Shown here in pieces: positions 39,301 to 51,360 of a stretch of DNA of 64,000 nt; the stretch's first letter is position 1; the number at the start of each line of letters is the position of its first letter. Source of the stretch: Ophiostoma sp. CBS 140.51 (lineage: Eukaryota > Ascomycota > Sordariomycetes > Ophiostomatales > Ophiostomataceae). The stretch lies in contig JANSLP010000174.1 of NCBI GenBank assembly GCA_029298735.1, positions 1 through 64,000 on the forward strand, in the 5' to 3' direction. A program made the translations under genes and the position numbers. The notes below the pieces were generated by a model. The model did not search any database. It saw only the letters and a list, made by a program, of their open reading frames with translations, and was not told where the DNA came from.

Positions 39301-42300
39301 ATGGAGGCGCTCCTGAGGGAGGCGGGCGAGGGCCTCGGTGGCCGCGGCGGGTTCGGTGGCGACGACAACACATGCCGGTCGGTGGAGGAGCTCAAGTCAC
39401 GCATATCGGCGCTGTTTGTGGGTAAAGTGTCGGACACGCACGCAGAGCACGTCTCGGTATCGTTTGGCATTCCTGCCGATGTGGTGCTGAATCTGGGCGA
39501 GGCGACGTCTTTCAATCAAAACGACAACACGACACCCGACGGGGCAGCAAACGCAGCCAACAACGACCCCGAAGTGGCGACTGTACGCCGCGGCGCGATG
39601 CTGGGCGGCGTTGTGCGCAACTTTGTGACGGTGCGCGAGGTGGTGATGAGCCAGCCCGAGGCGAACCCGCTGCTGCAGCGGGCGGTGGCGGCATTCCTCA
39701 TCATCCAGGTACGGCAGGCGGACGGCAGCACGTATGCAGCCCAAGAACCGGCAAAGGCCACACAGGGGTGGACGGTGCCGTATGCGTGCCAAAACTCCAT
39801 GGCGTGCTGGCATCTTGCACACAAGATGTCACGCGTTGTGGGGATGTCGGTGCTGGAGGACATGCAGGACCCATTGATCTTGTCGCGTCCTGCGTACGAC
39901 TGCCGGGGTGTTGTGATGATTTCGTTTTCGCGCTTCAGCCGGTCGGTCGTTGTCAAGTACGAGCATACCAACTTCCACCGGACAGTGTCACAGCTGGCAG
40001 CTCTGTTCCCGCCACCAAGACCACCATCCCCGATTGCACTGCCGCTCTTGGCGCCCGGCTCGATGAACAAGCGGCAGAAGACGACGACGGCAGACGGCGC
40101 GCCAAAGAGGAAGAGACCAAAGAAGGCGCCGGCGGCGGCAGCAGCAGCAAATGGGACGAAAGGGCCAGCAGGGGCAGAAGGGGCGGTGGCTGGAGCTGTG
40201 GAAGGTACTGCTACAGCAGACGGAGTCGTTCCAGAAGGTGGCATACCAGCAGCACCAGAGCAGGAGCTAACAGCCAGCGAGAAGCCCAAGAGGCCGAGGA
40301 AACCAAGAAAGCCGGCAGAGAAGAAGAAGAAGAAGGGCGAGACCGGCGAGACTGCGGGAGCCGATGACAATGCAGCAGGCGCGAGTGGAGGTACCCAGGG
40401 TGCTTCGGCCATTGCGTCGGCTGCGGCCGATATGATGATGGACCTGGGCATTGATGTCGGCAACGATGCAGACCTGAGCGAGAACCAAGTTGCAGAGGCA
40501 CTTCTGCGGCATCTTAACGAATACCCAGAAGACAACATCGAGACGGCGGCAGCTATGATGGATGCGCTTGTGGAGCACAGTGGTGCGTCCGATCCGAACT
40601 GGCAGCTAGCAAGGGAGTCGGCGACTTCAATCGCGGTAGCAGACGCCAGCACCACAGACAACACTCTGGCCACAACTACAGCAACAGCAGGACAAGCGTC
40701 CACTACGGACACCTCTGGCACCACTACAGAGGTCCGCGATCCGCCATACAAAAAGGTGACGGAGGCCGAGGTCTCGACACTGCGCAAATTGACGGCCATC
40801 AAGCTACTCACGAGCCGCAATGTCGACCCGGCCACGCTGACGCACGACCAGTTTTGCACGTTTGCAAACCAGGCACCAGCACTCCAAAAGGAGTCATTGG
40901 AGCTGCTTGCGCATTATGGCGCAGAGCGTTTGGCTATTGTGCCGGCAGAAAAAAACGCCAACAAGACACAATCTCCCTCGCCTACCCCAACGGCTGCTGC
41001 AGCAACAACGACGGCACCAGCAGCGACAGCGACCCCAACTCCGGCCACAACCGCTGTACCGCCAGCAACAACAGCAACAGCGACGGCAACAAGCTCGACA
41101 CCATCCAAGAAGACAGCAGCAAGGAAGCCAGCTGCCAAGAAGAACCCCACCAAGGATAGTGGCGCCGCAGAGAGCACGACCGCTCCACCGACGACAGGTA
41201 CAACTCTCCCCGGTCTTCGTGAGACTACATCAACCTCTTCATCCTGGCAAGCGCCTCAGCACCAGACAGCCGTGCCGCTTCCGCAGACAGCCACACCAAT
41301 GCCGGCTGCTGAACCAACACCACAGCGCCGGAAGTCGACCACGAGTAGGGCTCGGCGGAGCACTTCTGCTGCAGACGTCACCCAAACTCCGACACAGACC
41401 TATGTGACGCCGACACAGGTGTCATCAGTACCTCTGCCGCTCACGGCCTACCCACAAGAGACTGTGTCTGCCACGGCTTCTGCTTCTGTGGCCGAAAAGC
41501 CTGCCAATGCATCGGCAAAAAAGCCGCGGGCATCGAGGAAGAAGAAGGATCCCACGCTAGCACCGGCAGCTGAGCCTTCACCGACAATTACACAAGCTAC
41601 GAATGTGCAGACGGCAGCATACAATACAGGCACACAGGATCAGCAGTCCAACAGCTACTACAACAATTACCAGCAGACGACGCAGCAGCAGCAGTACGGC
41701 CACGGATCGAACAATTCGAATACACCGAGGAGCCAGCAAGCATCTGTCCTGTCACCGCCCGTGATCAACGCACAACAAGCTACGCCCAGTCTCTCAGCCT
41801 ACAACAGTCGGAGCACGACGTCGTACAACCCAACAACCAACACTACCACAAATCAGACGACCGACACATCCACCGGCTACAACCAGTACGGCGGCTATGG
41901 ACGGAGCAACAGCGGTATTAGCGCTTCAGGAACGGCTGCGGTTGTGACGACAACAGCCACGAATAACGCCGGCCAAGCAGCAACGGCCAACACGCAGATC
42001 GCCTTTGATAACTACCTGGGCGATTATGATACGCGCCGCACCGACTCGCCCGTCTACAATACGAGCCAGTGGCCAGCACCATCGACAAGCACGGCCACGA
42101 CAGCCGACCAGAGCGCCTACTCCACGACGACGACACAGAACCATCACCAGCAGCCACAGCAGTCACAACAGCAGCAGCAACGGACGACGACGCCGGAAGC
42201 ATATGACAGCCTGCCCCGTCCAGCCGAGATGTCAGGTCTGTCAGCCATGCCGACCGAGTCGCTGCTAGCCAACCTGAACCAACAGCAACAGCCAGGCCGG

Positions 42301-42348
42301 CAGACACCGACATCCAACGTCACGTACGCCCACTTGTTGCAACGCCAA

Positions 42349-42380
<32 letters not shown>

Positions 42381-42960
42381 AAGCCATCAACGTCAACAAT
42401 CGGCCCCACCGCAACCCCTGCCTCAGCACCAATCCGCACAGCACCGGCAGGACACTGCTGCTCAACAAGCCGCTTGGTCCAACTATAGTACAACCACGGC
42501 GACACAGCACCAGCAGCACCAGCACCAGAAGAACCACACACACTCGCCCGTGGCAGCCTATGGTACCCAGCAGGCGAATAACAACAATGCTGGAAGCAAC
42601 AACACGGCTGCAACCTCGCGGATGGCTACACGAGCCTCGTCGGGCGCCGCCAACAATACTAGCTATGGGCACACGGCCAACACTGGTGGCTATCAGCAGC
42701 CACAGCAGGCTGCCCAGCGGAGCATGCGTAGTCAGCAGCCGCAACAGCAATACTATCAGCAACAGCAACAACAGCCACATCAGCAACAGCAACAACAGCC
42801 ACATCAGCAACAGCAACAACAGCCACATCAGCAACAGCAACAACAGCCACATCAGCAACAGCACCACCAAACACGTTCCAATATGGACCGCGGTGCATAT
42901 GGTGGCAACCAGGTGATGACCGAGGACCTCTATGAGATGCTGCGTAGGACGCAGGGTTAA
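39301..42960 (+). CDS. Glutamine-rich nuclear-type protein with AT-hook-like motif, 1219 aa
   Basis: Single-exon 1219-residue protein. Residues about 1-245 form the only clearly folded region. It includes VEELKSRISALFVGKVSD, a block with WTVPYACQNSMACWHLAHKMSRVVGMSV, and SFSRFSRSVVVKYEHTNFHRTVSQLAALFP. This is followed by nuclear-localisation-like and AT-hook-like basic stretches (KRKRPKK near 263, KPKRPRKPRKPAEKKKKK near 328). A helical section of about 100 residues contains repeated LLxHL/LLTSRN patterns (about 385-545). The rest is Thr/Ala/Gln-rich and disordered, with a polyglutamine run near residue 1020, a four-copy QQQQQPHQ repeat near residues 1153-1184, and a conserved-looking end QVMTEDLYEMLRRTQG. 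The composition fits a transcription co-regulator or chromatin protein, but I do not recognise the N-terminal domain and assign no function. The intact frame across long repeats argues it is expressed. Confidence 0.82.
42346..42381 (+). repeat. CAG/CAA repeat encoding polyglutamine
   Basis: Continuous CAA and CAG codons (about a dozen Gln) inside the Q-rich gene. Mixed CAA/CAG usage lowers slippage relative to pure CAG. Confidence 0.85.
42757..42852 (+). repeat. 24-bp in-frame tandem repeat (4 exact copies)
   Basis: Four consecutive copies of a 24-bp unit reading CAGCAACAGCAACAACAG followed by CCACAT, identical at the DNA level, then a partial fifth copy. Each unit encodes QQQQQQPH. Identity at synonymous positions indicates recent expansion. 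Confidence 0.95.
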
Positions 42961-43707
42961 TCAGTAGTAGTGTAAAAAGGACATGGGCCGATTGTGTTTT
43001 ATAGGCGTTTTGATGATTTCTTATTTCTGTTTATTCTCCTTGTCTTCTTCATACCTGTTTTCTTCTTCTTTATTTGTTCACTTTTATTTCCCCGGCGAGG
43101 GAAGGGCTGGATCTGATTCCGACGAAAATGGCAACACGGTTATTTTGTGTAAGAATATCATCATGATGCAAAACAACGTGTGATTAATGTTGTAATTTGT
43201 CATGGTGCCAATCCAATATACACTTGTACAATTAGTTTTGTGCAGTGAAACTCGTCACGCATCTTCTCTTTTTATGCCACTCACCAATCGTCTTTTTGTT
43301 CTCATGAGTATGAATTCTCATCTATGAATATAAATGGTCATGATAACCGCACTTTGCGGGTCGTAAAGGTTAATGATACAAGCCAACATTGAAAGTCCTT
43401 CTCTGTCCTCGAAGATATACGAGACGTTTCCAAAAAATAATAGATCCAAAAGTGAAATCCAAAAGTATCGAGATCGTAAGTGTAGTAAAGATCGAAAAGT
43501 AGACGGAAAACAAAAACGCCGAGCCCAGTCCCAAGAGCCTCATGCAGAACCAAAGGCAAATAATATATGGATATAGATATGGTTTCATCGCCAGGAATCT
43601 CAAAAGTCGTAAAAAGGTAAAGGGAGAAAAAGACAATGAAAGAAATGTTAGGGTAAAAAAATCAAATATAAAATCAAATCACACGCGAATACGGAAAGGT
43701 ATAGTGA
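42961..43707. other. Convergent intergenic region
   Basis: About 750 bp between convergent genes, AT-rich, with T-rich tracts after the plus-strand stop. Contains the 3' regions of both genes; no further gene. Confidence 0.6.
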
Positions 43708-46700
43708 TCACGGGTCGAGGACGCTCTCAGAGTCGATGCCCGGCGGGTCGTTACCGACAAAGTTGATCCAGTCAGGCACACGATCCATACCGCGACCAAG
43801 ACCGGCCAGGCCAGCCATTTCTGACTGACGCGCCTCCTGCGGATGTGATGCAGCTTCATCCCGACGACGGTGACGCCGTGCACCGCCGCCAGACCCGAAG
43901 ACATATTCATCCTCTTGGGGGTAGTTGGCAAAGGGAATCTGTTCAGACGACCGTCCCCGCCGCACCGGCTCGTGGCCCATAAACATGTCGTCTTCCATGG
44001 GATGTCTTCGCATCATGGGCATCTCTGGCATCATGGGCATCTCTGGCATCATCATTGGCGGAGGAGCGGGTGCCATAGACATCATTGGCATAGGGGCCAT
44101 AATAGGCGGAGGCGGCTGTGGTGCGCCCTGCATCGACACCATGGGAGGCATGGGGGGCATGGGACCGTTCGGGGAGATCGGGCCCATCGGCACAACTCCC
44201 ATACCACCACCATGCCCAGGTGCCAAACCAAGAGGCATGGTTGCCGCCATGGGTGGCCCAGGAAGCGCTTGCGGTATTTTTTGTCGATGCATGGGGACCG
44301 ACCGAGTGTCCGTGTTGAAGCGGCTCGCCAGTCTACCCACCTGCGAGTCTGTGTGAACAGCACGAGTGCGGCTAAGACCATTTGCGTAGAAGTCGGTTGG
44401 GGCGGTAGGCCGTTCATACGCTGTAGCGGGATATTGCGACGGTGGTGGCGGTGGTGGTCGCTGGTGTTGCTGTTCATGCTGTTCATACTGGTCGTACTGC
44501 TCATATTGCTTATACTGGTCATGCTGTGGCTGCAGCGGCTGCATCGGCTGCATTGACTGCATCGGCTGCAGTGGATGGTGTTGTTGGTGCTGCTGATGTG
44601 CTGGGTGCGGCTGGTGCGGCTGATGGGGCTGTGGGAGCTGTTGGTGCTGGTACCGATGTTGTGCTGCTTGAGCTTGAGCCTGTGCTTGGGCCTGAGCTTG
44701 TTTCTGTTGCTGAGGCGGGGTCGGGGGGGCTGGAGGAGGCTGCGGAACGGAAGGGAGGATGTCAGTTGCGGCACGGGCCGGATAGTCGTCGTCGTCGTCG
44801 TCATCGTCTCCCATGAAACTCTTTCTATGGCGGGAGTGAACACCCATGTCGTCCTTGGCGTGTCGTCTCGCGTATCGATCTAGCCGTTCTTTCTGGATAG
44901 CCGAGCCGTAGGCGTCCATTGCGTCATCGCCATCATCAAGCCCCCCGAATGCATCCATCCGCCGTGCCAAGTCATTGTCTCGATAGGCATGTGTCCGGTA
45001 GTCGTCTCGGTGCGAACGGACACGCGATTTTTCATCGTAGCTACTCTGTGGCCGCGAGCGCATAGGCTCGCCTGCTGAATATGGCCGACTCGTACTCGCA
45101 TTACCGGGACGGAAGTCTCTGGTCGGGTTCGCTGGTGCCGAACCAATACGATCAAAGCGAGAGGCAGTTGTTGACGGATACTGAGCATGGCCATATCCAG
45201 TACGATCTGTATCAAAGCCGAACACCGGACAGTCACATTGCCCCCATTTTGTTCCACAGATCATGCATGATTCAGCCCCGCAATGGCTATATTGTCGAAA
45301 AAGAAAAAGGGAAAAAGGTCAGTAAAGGCTGTTGTATAGTATAATGTAAGGCAAACTAACTTACCATATTATGTGGTTGTGGTCTTCTTCAGGTTCCACT
45401 TCCATTTTGCACTTGTAGCAGGTCTGGCGGCTCCGAACGTCTGCCGGAATACGTTTTGGCCGCGGGCAGTCGCGTGACGCGTGGGCTTTGTTGTTGCATG
45501 AGCAGCAAACGCTGGTGCGACAACGGTCACAAACGGCAATGTCACGACCGTCTTCCCCGCGAAACATGTGCTCGCCTTTGATCCACTGACCACAGCGCGG
45601 CGAGGGACAGAAGATGCGTTTCTGCATCGAGACCTCGCAGAACCTGAGGTTCCATTCTTGTTTGAAGCCAGGGTCAAACAACTTCTCAACGTGCTTGAGC
45701 GCGATAGCATCTACTGTGCAGCACCGCGGTGGCATTTCGCGATCATCAATCATGGAGGCCTTGAACTTCTTCTTCAGGCACGGTGTGCACATCCGATGAC
45801 CACAGTTGAGCTTGGCCAATCTCGATGACGAAAATTCGTCCATGCATTCTGTGCAACTGTTTCTGCGAAGGGGGAAGAGAAGAAAAGTATTAGTCCAACG
45901 TTCCATGTCGTTGTCATTGGCTAAAGCCCAGCAAGTGGTGCATGTGCCTGTCCGCGTGTATGTATATGTCCAAAAGGGGCAAAGTAGATCGAAACAGTGT
46001 GGGGGGGGCTGAACGTGAGTAGAATTGGATATCCTATAGTCCGTGACATCTGTGTACATCGTATCATGGTTGGGGGGAGGAAGCAGCCTGCAGAGTGTGG
46101 AGTACATGAAGGATGAAGAGTGCAGACTGGAGTGCAGACTGGAGTGCAGCATGGAGTGCAGACTGTCCAATGTGCGTGTGAAGGACATGGCGCGTGTGTT
46201 GTATGTCGTGCGAAGTGTGTTTGTATGTGCGTGGGTATGTGTATGTGTATGATGTATGCGTGTGCACAAGGCATGTACGTGTATTTAGTGGTGGGGGGCG
46301 GACGATTTGTGTGGAAGGCAAACATACCGTTTATTTGACTTTTCCGTCGGGAATGCATGGGCTTCAAAGCCAAGCGGACTCTCGAACAAGGAAGGCGGCT
46401 TTTTCGACGAGTCGATGCTTGGGGGTGCTGTGACGTGGGAAGGCGCCGTGGGGTGTGTCTGAGCTCTCCGCAGGTTTGCCGGGCCACTGGCATATTGTTC
46501 GGGCAGCTCCGATTCGCAGTATCGTTTTGTAGGTCTGACAAGATGGGTGCGCCACAGAAGGAAAAAGGAAAAAGGCCGCATGTCAGTTTCTCATGGCACG
46601 TATGAAAACATGAAAACACGTATCCAACCTCAGAGATACGGAGTAAATGAGGACGTTGTGAAAACCAAAAACGCAAAGGATGTCTTACCGTCTTGATGAC

Positions 46701-48224
46701 GCTCGCGGGTCAAACTCCCGGCTGTCGGCATTCCGCAGGCGGCTCTTGCTGCGGGAGAAGTTCCGGCGAATGTCTTGCGTGGCCGTTGTGTGACGGGAGA
46801 CTGAGCGTCTGGTGTGTCTCGAGGGTGAGCGTCGCCGGCGGCGGTCATCTTCCAGATCGCCGTTGTCCATCTCTGTATCAGCATCCACCTGTTGCTCTTC
46901 AGCGGACTCTTCAGGGATGATGCTCTCGTGGCGGCGTCCTCTACTACTGCTGGCACCACCAGCACCGCGGCTGCCACTACTGCGTCGAGAGCGGTGTCCG
47001 TGGTGACTCCGCTTCCGCGGTGAGTGTTGTTCTGGTTCCAGGATCGATGCGTCGTCGTCGTCTTCGTCCTGGTCGAGGTCGTCACCCCGAACACGGCCGC
47101 GTTGCTTCTGCTTCTGCTTTTGTTTTTGACTCTGCCGTGATGAGCGTTGCTTTCCGGATGACGCCGAGTGGTACTCTTGGGACGGACGCTTGCGAATGTC
47201 CATACGGTCTCGTAGGGTCTGCTTGTCCACGTAGATGCTGTCGGTTCGGCGACCGTCTTCCCCTTCGTCTTCGTCGCCTTGTTCTGGCGTAGGTCGTGTG
47301 AGGTCCGTCTCGTTGTCCGACTCGCTGAGGAACGAACGCAAGGACCGACGGGAGTCCGGCGTGGAGCGGAAGTAGTGGGCGGCGGAGCGGGGGCTGAGGT
47401 CCCTCTGTGATGCAGCCCGACGCAGATCAGACCGAGCGCGTGGGTTGAAATTTTGAAAGGCGGCTTTCCCTGTGGGCGCAGTTGCTGCCCGAGGGAAAGA
47501 CGGTACGGCCGGGGGCCGACCTATGAGTGGGGTATCAGAGCTGTGGTGTCGCATGCCTAACGGTGAAGAGAGTAGCACAGACGCAGCACGCGTCACAGCC
47601 GGTCTCTGGCGAGAAGTAGCAACAGACGAGGGGGCAGCGGAGTAGGCCGAGAAGGCGGGTCTATGTATTTCATCCCAACGGCGATGGTGAGGCGGTGGGC
47701 GGGAAGAAGGCAGTTCCATGCGGGTCCAATCATTCTCTTCGTGTGGCCAAGAGTGAGTGTGTCCGCGATGCATCTTCCACCACGAGGCGTAAGGGCCATA
47801 CTCGCCCGTCTCGAAGGCTTCAAGCTGCGCCATTCGAAGCGGCGTCAGCCCCAAATCACGATATGCACATTCGCGGGAGGAGGGGGAACGCTATCAAAAG
47901 TCGATAAAATGGGAGAGTGTGGGTGGAAGAGGGAGGGTCGAAAGGGCGAAAAAGGCGGCGAGAAGAGAGTGAGTGTGATAGACCGAGAGAGAGAGAGAGA
48001 TAGACAGGGAGACAGAGAGACGCAGACAGTTGGGTCGCTTTCTCCCTCTTCTCTTTGGACTGCCTGTCGACTGGCTGATTTGCTTCGCTGTCGCTGTCGC
48101 TGTCGACAGTAGTAGTGGTGGGTAAAGGATCAGGGCCCAAGCGAATGTAGTCGTAGATTGATGCCGTTTTGCAGTGACGACAAGACTGGTCGAAAAGGAG
48201 GGGGCGGTTTGTTTTTTTCGAGGC
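43708..48224 (-). CDS. RING-IBR-RING (RBR) E3 ubiquitin ligase-like protein, multi-exon, 5' end unresolved
   Basis: Minus-strand exons I can support: about 47890-46689, 46534-46328, 45862-45365 and 45286-43708. Their introns are 154, 465 and 78 nt; all have GT-AG ends, and the phases join as CG|A, CG|A and TG|C. A further upstream exon (about 48224-48072, donor uncertain) encodes FDQSCRHCKTASIYDYIRLGPDP in an open frame without ATG, so the start lies farther upstream. RING1 begins CTECMDEF, with CGHRMCTPC and ends PPRCC. The IBR has FCPSPRCGQWI, then CDRCRTSVCCSC and HASRDCP. RING2 reads CYKCKMEVEPEEDHNHIICHCGA, then CMICG and CDCP. At the site where RBR ligases have the thioester Cys (GGCNH), this protein has DHNH. 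A Gln/His/Pro/Met-rich C-terminal tail of over 400 residues follows. RBR ligases transfer ubiquitin through that Cys, so activity here is doubtful. Confidence 0.85.
45863..46327 (-). other. Long intron (465 nt) of the RBR gene with internal repeats
   Basis: Inferred from the splice joins. The donor is CG|GTATGT and the acceptor TTCGCAG|A. It is six times longer than the neighbouring 78-nt intron and carries a 12-bp tandem repeat (CTGGAGTGCAGA-type, about 46115-46165) and a TG/GT-rich stretch near 46195-46260. An additional alternative exon inside is possible but no frame stands out. Confidence 0.7.
46115..46165. repeat. 12-bp tandem repeat within an intron
   Basis: Three to four copies of a GGAGTGCAGACT-like unit, the last with a small insertion (GGAGTGCAGCAT). 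Located in the long intron of the RBR gene. Confidence 0.8.
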
Positions 48225-51200
48225 CTGCGGGCAAAAGAAGGACCTTTCCTGTGCGAGGAGAGTGTAGAATGCGAGTGTCAGGGTGTCTGTCCTTCCTCCC
48301 TAAAACGCAGACTGCAGATATGGGACGTGAGCGGATGGATGTGCCAGTGCCAGCTGGTTGTGCGTGAGTGGTCTGGTGGGATGCACGGGGCTTGTTAGCG
48401 TTGATTGGACCAGGTTCAGCTGCATGACGGCCAATGCAAGGTCGTCTGGTCAATTTTCATTGGGTGACGGAGGTGGGAAGAGGAGAAGTGAGAAAGTTGG
48501 AGGCAGACAGGAGGGGAAGAGAGACAAAAAGAGACAGGAGAGAGAGAAGAGGCAGAAAGTAGAAAAGGCACAAAAGGCGCAAAAGGCACAAAAGGCACAT
48601 GGCAGCCCAACAACAGAGAGCCAGCAATCCGACGTCGCCCTGGAAAAGAAACAGGGGGTGGAGGGCGCAGGACGCCCCGCCCAGAGTGCTTGTGCTGAAA
48701 GAGGGACGATGCATGAAGCCGATGAGCGGTAGCCAAAGAGAAGACGAGGAGCATCATACCTGTGAGCGGGCCCCAAAAATGGGCGTTGGGCAGCAGTGGA
48801 GTCGAGTGCAGAAGATGGCACAATGCGCGTGAAAGAAAGAAGGACAAAAATGAAGAAGGAGCGACAAGGTAAATTGCAAGAGTGAATGGGTGCACAAGGG
48901 AATAAAATGAGATCGAGAGAGAAGAAGAAAAATGTCTTAAAAAAACACTATGAGAAAAAAGGCGGATCGCCGTGAGAGCCGAGAGGGAATAATAGGGCGA
49001 TTAAGAGCAGTTGAAGCCGGCTCGAGGGACGCGAATGGCGGGTAGGCTAGCAGACGACGACACTGTGAAAACGGGGACGAAATAGACAGCAGACAGAGGC
49101 GACAGTGCTCGTCGTCAAAATTCGAAATTGGATTGATCTCGGCAATGAGGTGGAGAAAAGCAGGATTTCGTGTTCCCGCGAAAAGAGTCGATGCAAGTTG
49201 AGTGGCCAGCTGGACGGGCTGCAGCGGTTCTGGAATTAGTCCTGCGACGTGGGCATGTACGACTTCGCGATAGCGTCGTCTCGTGTTGCATGGGAGAAAG
49301 TTGTCGATGGTGAAGAAGATACAAAAGTGAAATCGAGATTGTAAACAATACGTAAAAGGGGGGGAGAGGAGAAAATAGAAGGCGAGAGCAAAATGGCGCT
49401 GTAAAAAGCAAGAAAACTGGAAGTCGCGGCAGTCGTCACTTCCCTTTCCGTGATCCTGAACAGCCGCTCCAGCCGCCCCTTCCTGCTGTCCTGAGGCACG
49501 AGAGACCGACCCCTCGTGAACGTGAATCGAGGCCCCTCCACACTCACGTGATTGATGCTTGCGTCCAAAACAAGGACGATGCAGGCAGGAGCGATCACTT
49601 TAGTTTTTGCATCTTGGAAAGGAGGAGGAAGAATGAAAAGAGTGAACGTTTTACAGGAAGGTGCAACGAGAAGCTACGTTTACGGCAGGCAGTCGCTCCT
49701 TCCCTTCGCCGGTTGAGCGAGCAGAGCCTCGTCTTGTCTGTGGAAGGAGGCTCAAAATTACATCGATATATAGCTTTGATGAAAAAGAGGGTGTCGTCAA
49801 AGTGCAGTTTTATGATCCCCAGAGACGGGCGCAACAGTGAAAACAGCACAACGGTGAGATCTGTGCCGCTTGCTGCCAATAAGAACGTCAATGGGCAGCC
49901 ATGCTCGCCTCGTTTTGAGTCCACTCTACGGCCTAATCGCCTACAAATTGTCAGCCTCAAAATCAAACGACAGATTTTGAGAATTGCGAACCGATCAAGG
50001 GAACCGGCGAGCAAAAGCGGGCTGGCTCAGTTGACGGTTGACTGTTGACGGCGCTTGGTGAACGACCATGTAATCGATATTGTACCGAAGCGGACATCGG
50101 TCTGCCCATGCTATCTATTCATATTGTCTACACTCACCTTGTCACTTTACAGTTGCTCAATTTTTGTTATTTTGTAATTTTGCTTTCGACGGCCATTTGC
50201 CATCCTCCGGTTGCTCTTTTATTTCTTTTCTTTGGCGAAGCGGACAAAGACGGGCAATACCACCTTATCGTGCGCGCCGGCTCGTTGCGCGTGCCGGCAG
50301 GCGCCATGCCACAGTTAGCTCGAAGCTAAAACTAAGACCCCAACGGCTGGCTTTCCCCGTGCCGCGTGCCGCTCTCTTCCTTTTTGGGGCCTCACCAATG
50401 GTCAAGCGGGGGAACTAGCAAGAAGGTCAGCAAAGGGTCAGAAAAACAGGTTGACATCAGGCGGCCTTGCCTGTAAGATGCTTTCAACATTGAGCAAACA
50501 AGGCAGAGGTGAATGGAACAAGGCAGTATTACGACAATTGTGCAGATATTTATGGAAGTGGGAGTTGATGATACGAGAACAGAATACTCCGTACGTAGTA
50601 CGCAAAATACGAGCAGAACGAATGCGAGTAATCCGACGCTTGGACAAACACCGTGCTGACTGGGTCAAGAACGCGCCTCGACGGTCACCAGATCATGAGT
50701 TGGCTATCGAAAGTACGAAACAATGGGATGGCCTGTCGAGAAAAAGGACGAATAAAATAAATATATAAAACATCAGGAATGTTTTTGAAATAGTTTGCCT
50801 CGAAAGTGCTTTTCACACAAAATTGGCAAGGCACAATCCCAGTATGGCCAAAGTAATAAGGCTTTGTAGCACATCTTCATGTCATAAAACTCTGTCGTCT
50901 GATGCGGGACGTCTTAGAAAGAAGACGAAAGAGATCTCAGTTGCAAGATTTCGTCCTTTCACGTCCGGCCATAAACACAGTAAACGAGAAAGTACGGACG
51001 CCCATTCGCTCTTTCCCTGTTAAGTATGTAAGTAACAACTTATTGCCGTTTTGGGACAGCATCGCACCTTCCACACATTTTTATTGTTTGTACGGCCTCT
51101 TGGCCTTATGTAATCAAAACAAGACTGCGGGGCTCCTGATTGGTTGAAATCGTGAGCAAGATATCAGGACTTGGGACACTGACTTACCAATACGTCGGAT

Positions 51201-51360
51201 GGCTAAGAACGCCCTTTCCATCATGTCCAACTTGGACAATCTGCTGGATCAACAGTCTACGAGTCCCATCCCATACTTTCTTCGCCATGGCGGCTGCTGG
51301 CATACATTGTCTTCGAGACGTCTTTGCTGACCACCGTGATCCCAACACGAATCTGGGGGT
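48225..51360. other. Upstream region of the RBR gene and gene-poor DNA
   Basis: About 3.1 kb. The part up to about 49600 is purine-rich on the plus strand (pyrimidine-rich leader for the minus-strand RBR gene) and should contain its missing first exon. It includes a GGCACAAAA-type tandem repeat (48567-48602). Just inside the gene, at 47986-48003, is a short GA run. From 49600 to 51360 I see no credible gene; frames are short, start at non-ATG codons and have no recognisable family. Confidence 0.5.
48567..48602. repeat. 9-bp tandem repeat, AAAAGGCAC unit
   Basis: Four copies of AAAAGGCAC/AAAAGGCGC, one base variant, in the presumed leader of the RBR gene. Confidence 0.8.

Noticed and set aside
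39516..40859. 447-codon minus-strand frame opposite the Q-rich gene
   Set aside because: Antisense shadow; low-complexity Ser/Ala/Val translation.
45921..46676. 251-codon minus-strand frame spanning the RBR introns
   Set aside because: Starts at a non-ATG and runs through both an intron and an out-of-phase exon; the spliced model explains the region better.
50451..50768. 105-codon plus-strand frame, helical and basic
   Set aside because: Starts at TTG; no family; isolated in gene-poor DNA next to the RIP-marked relic.
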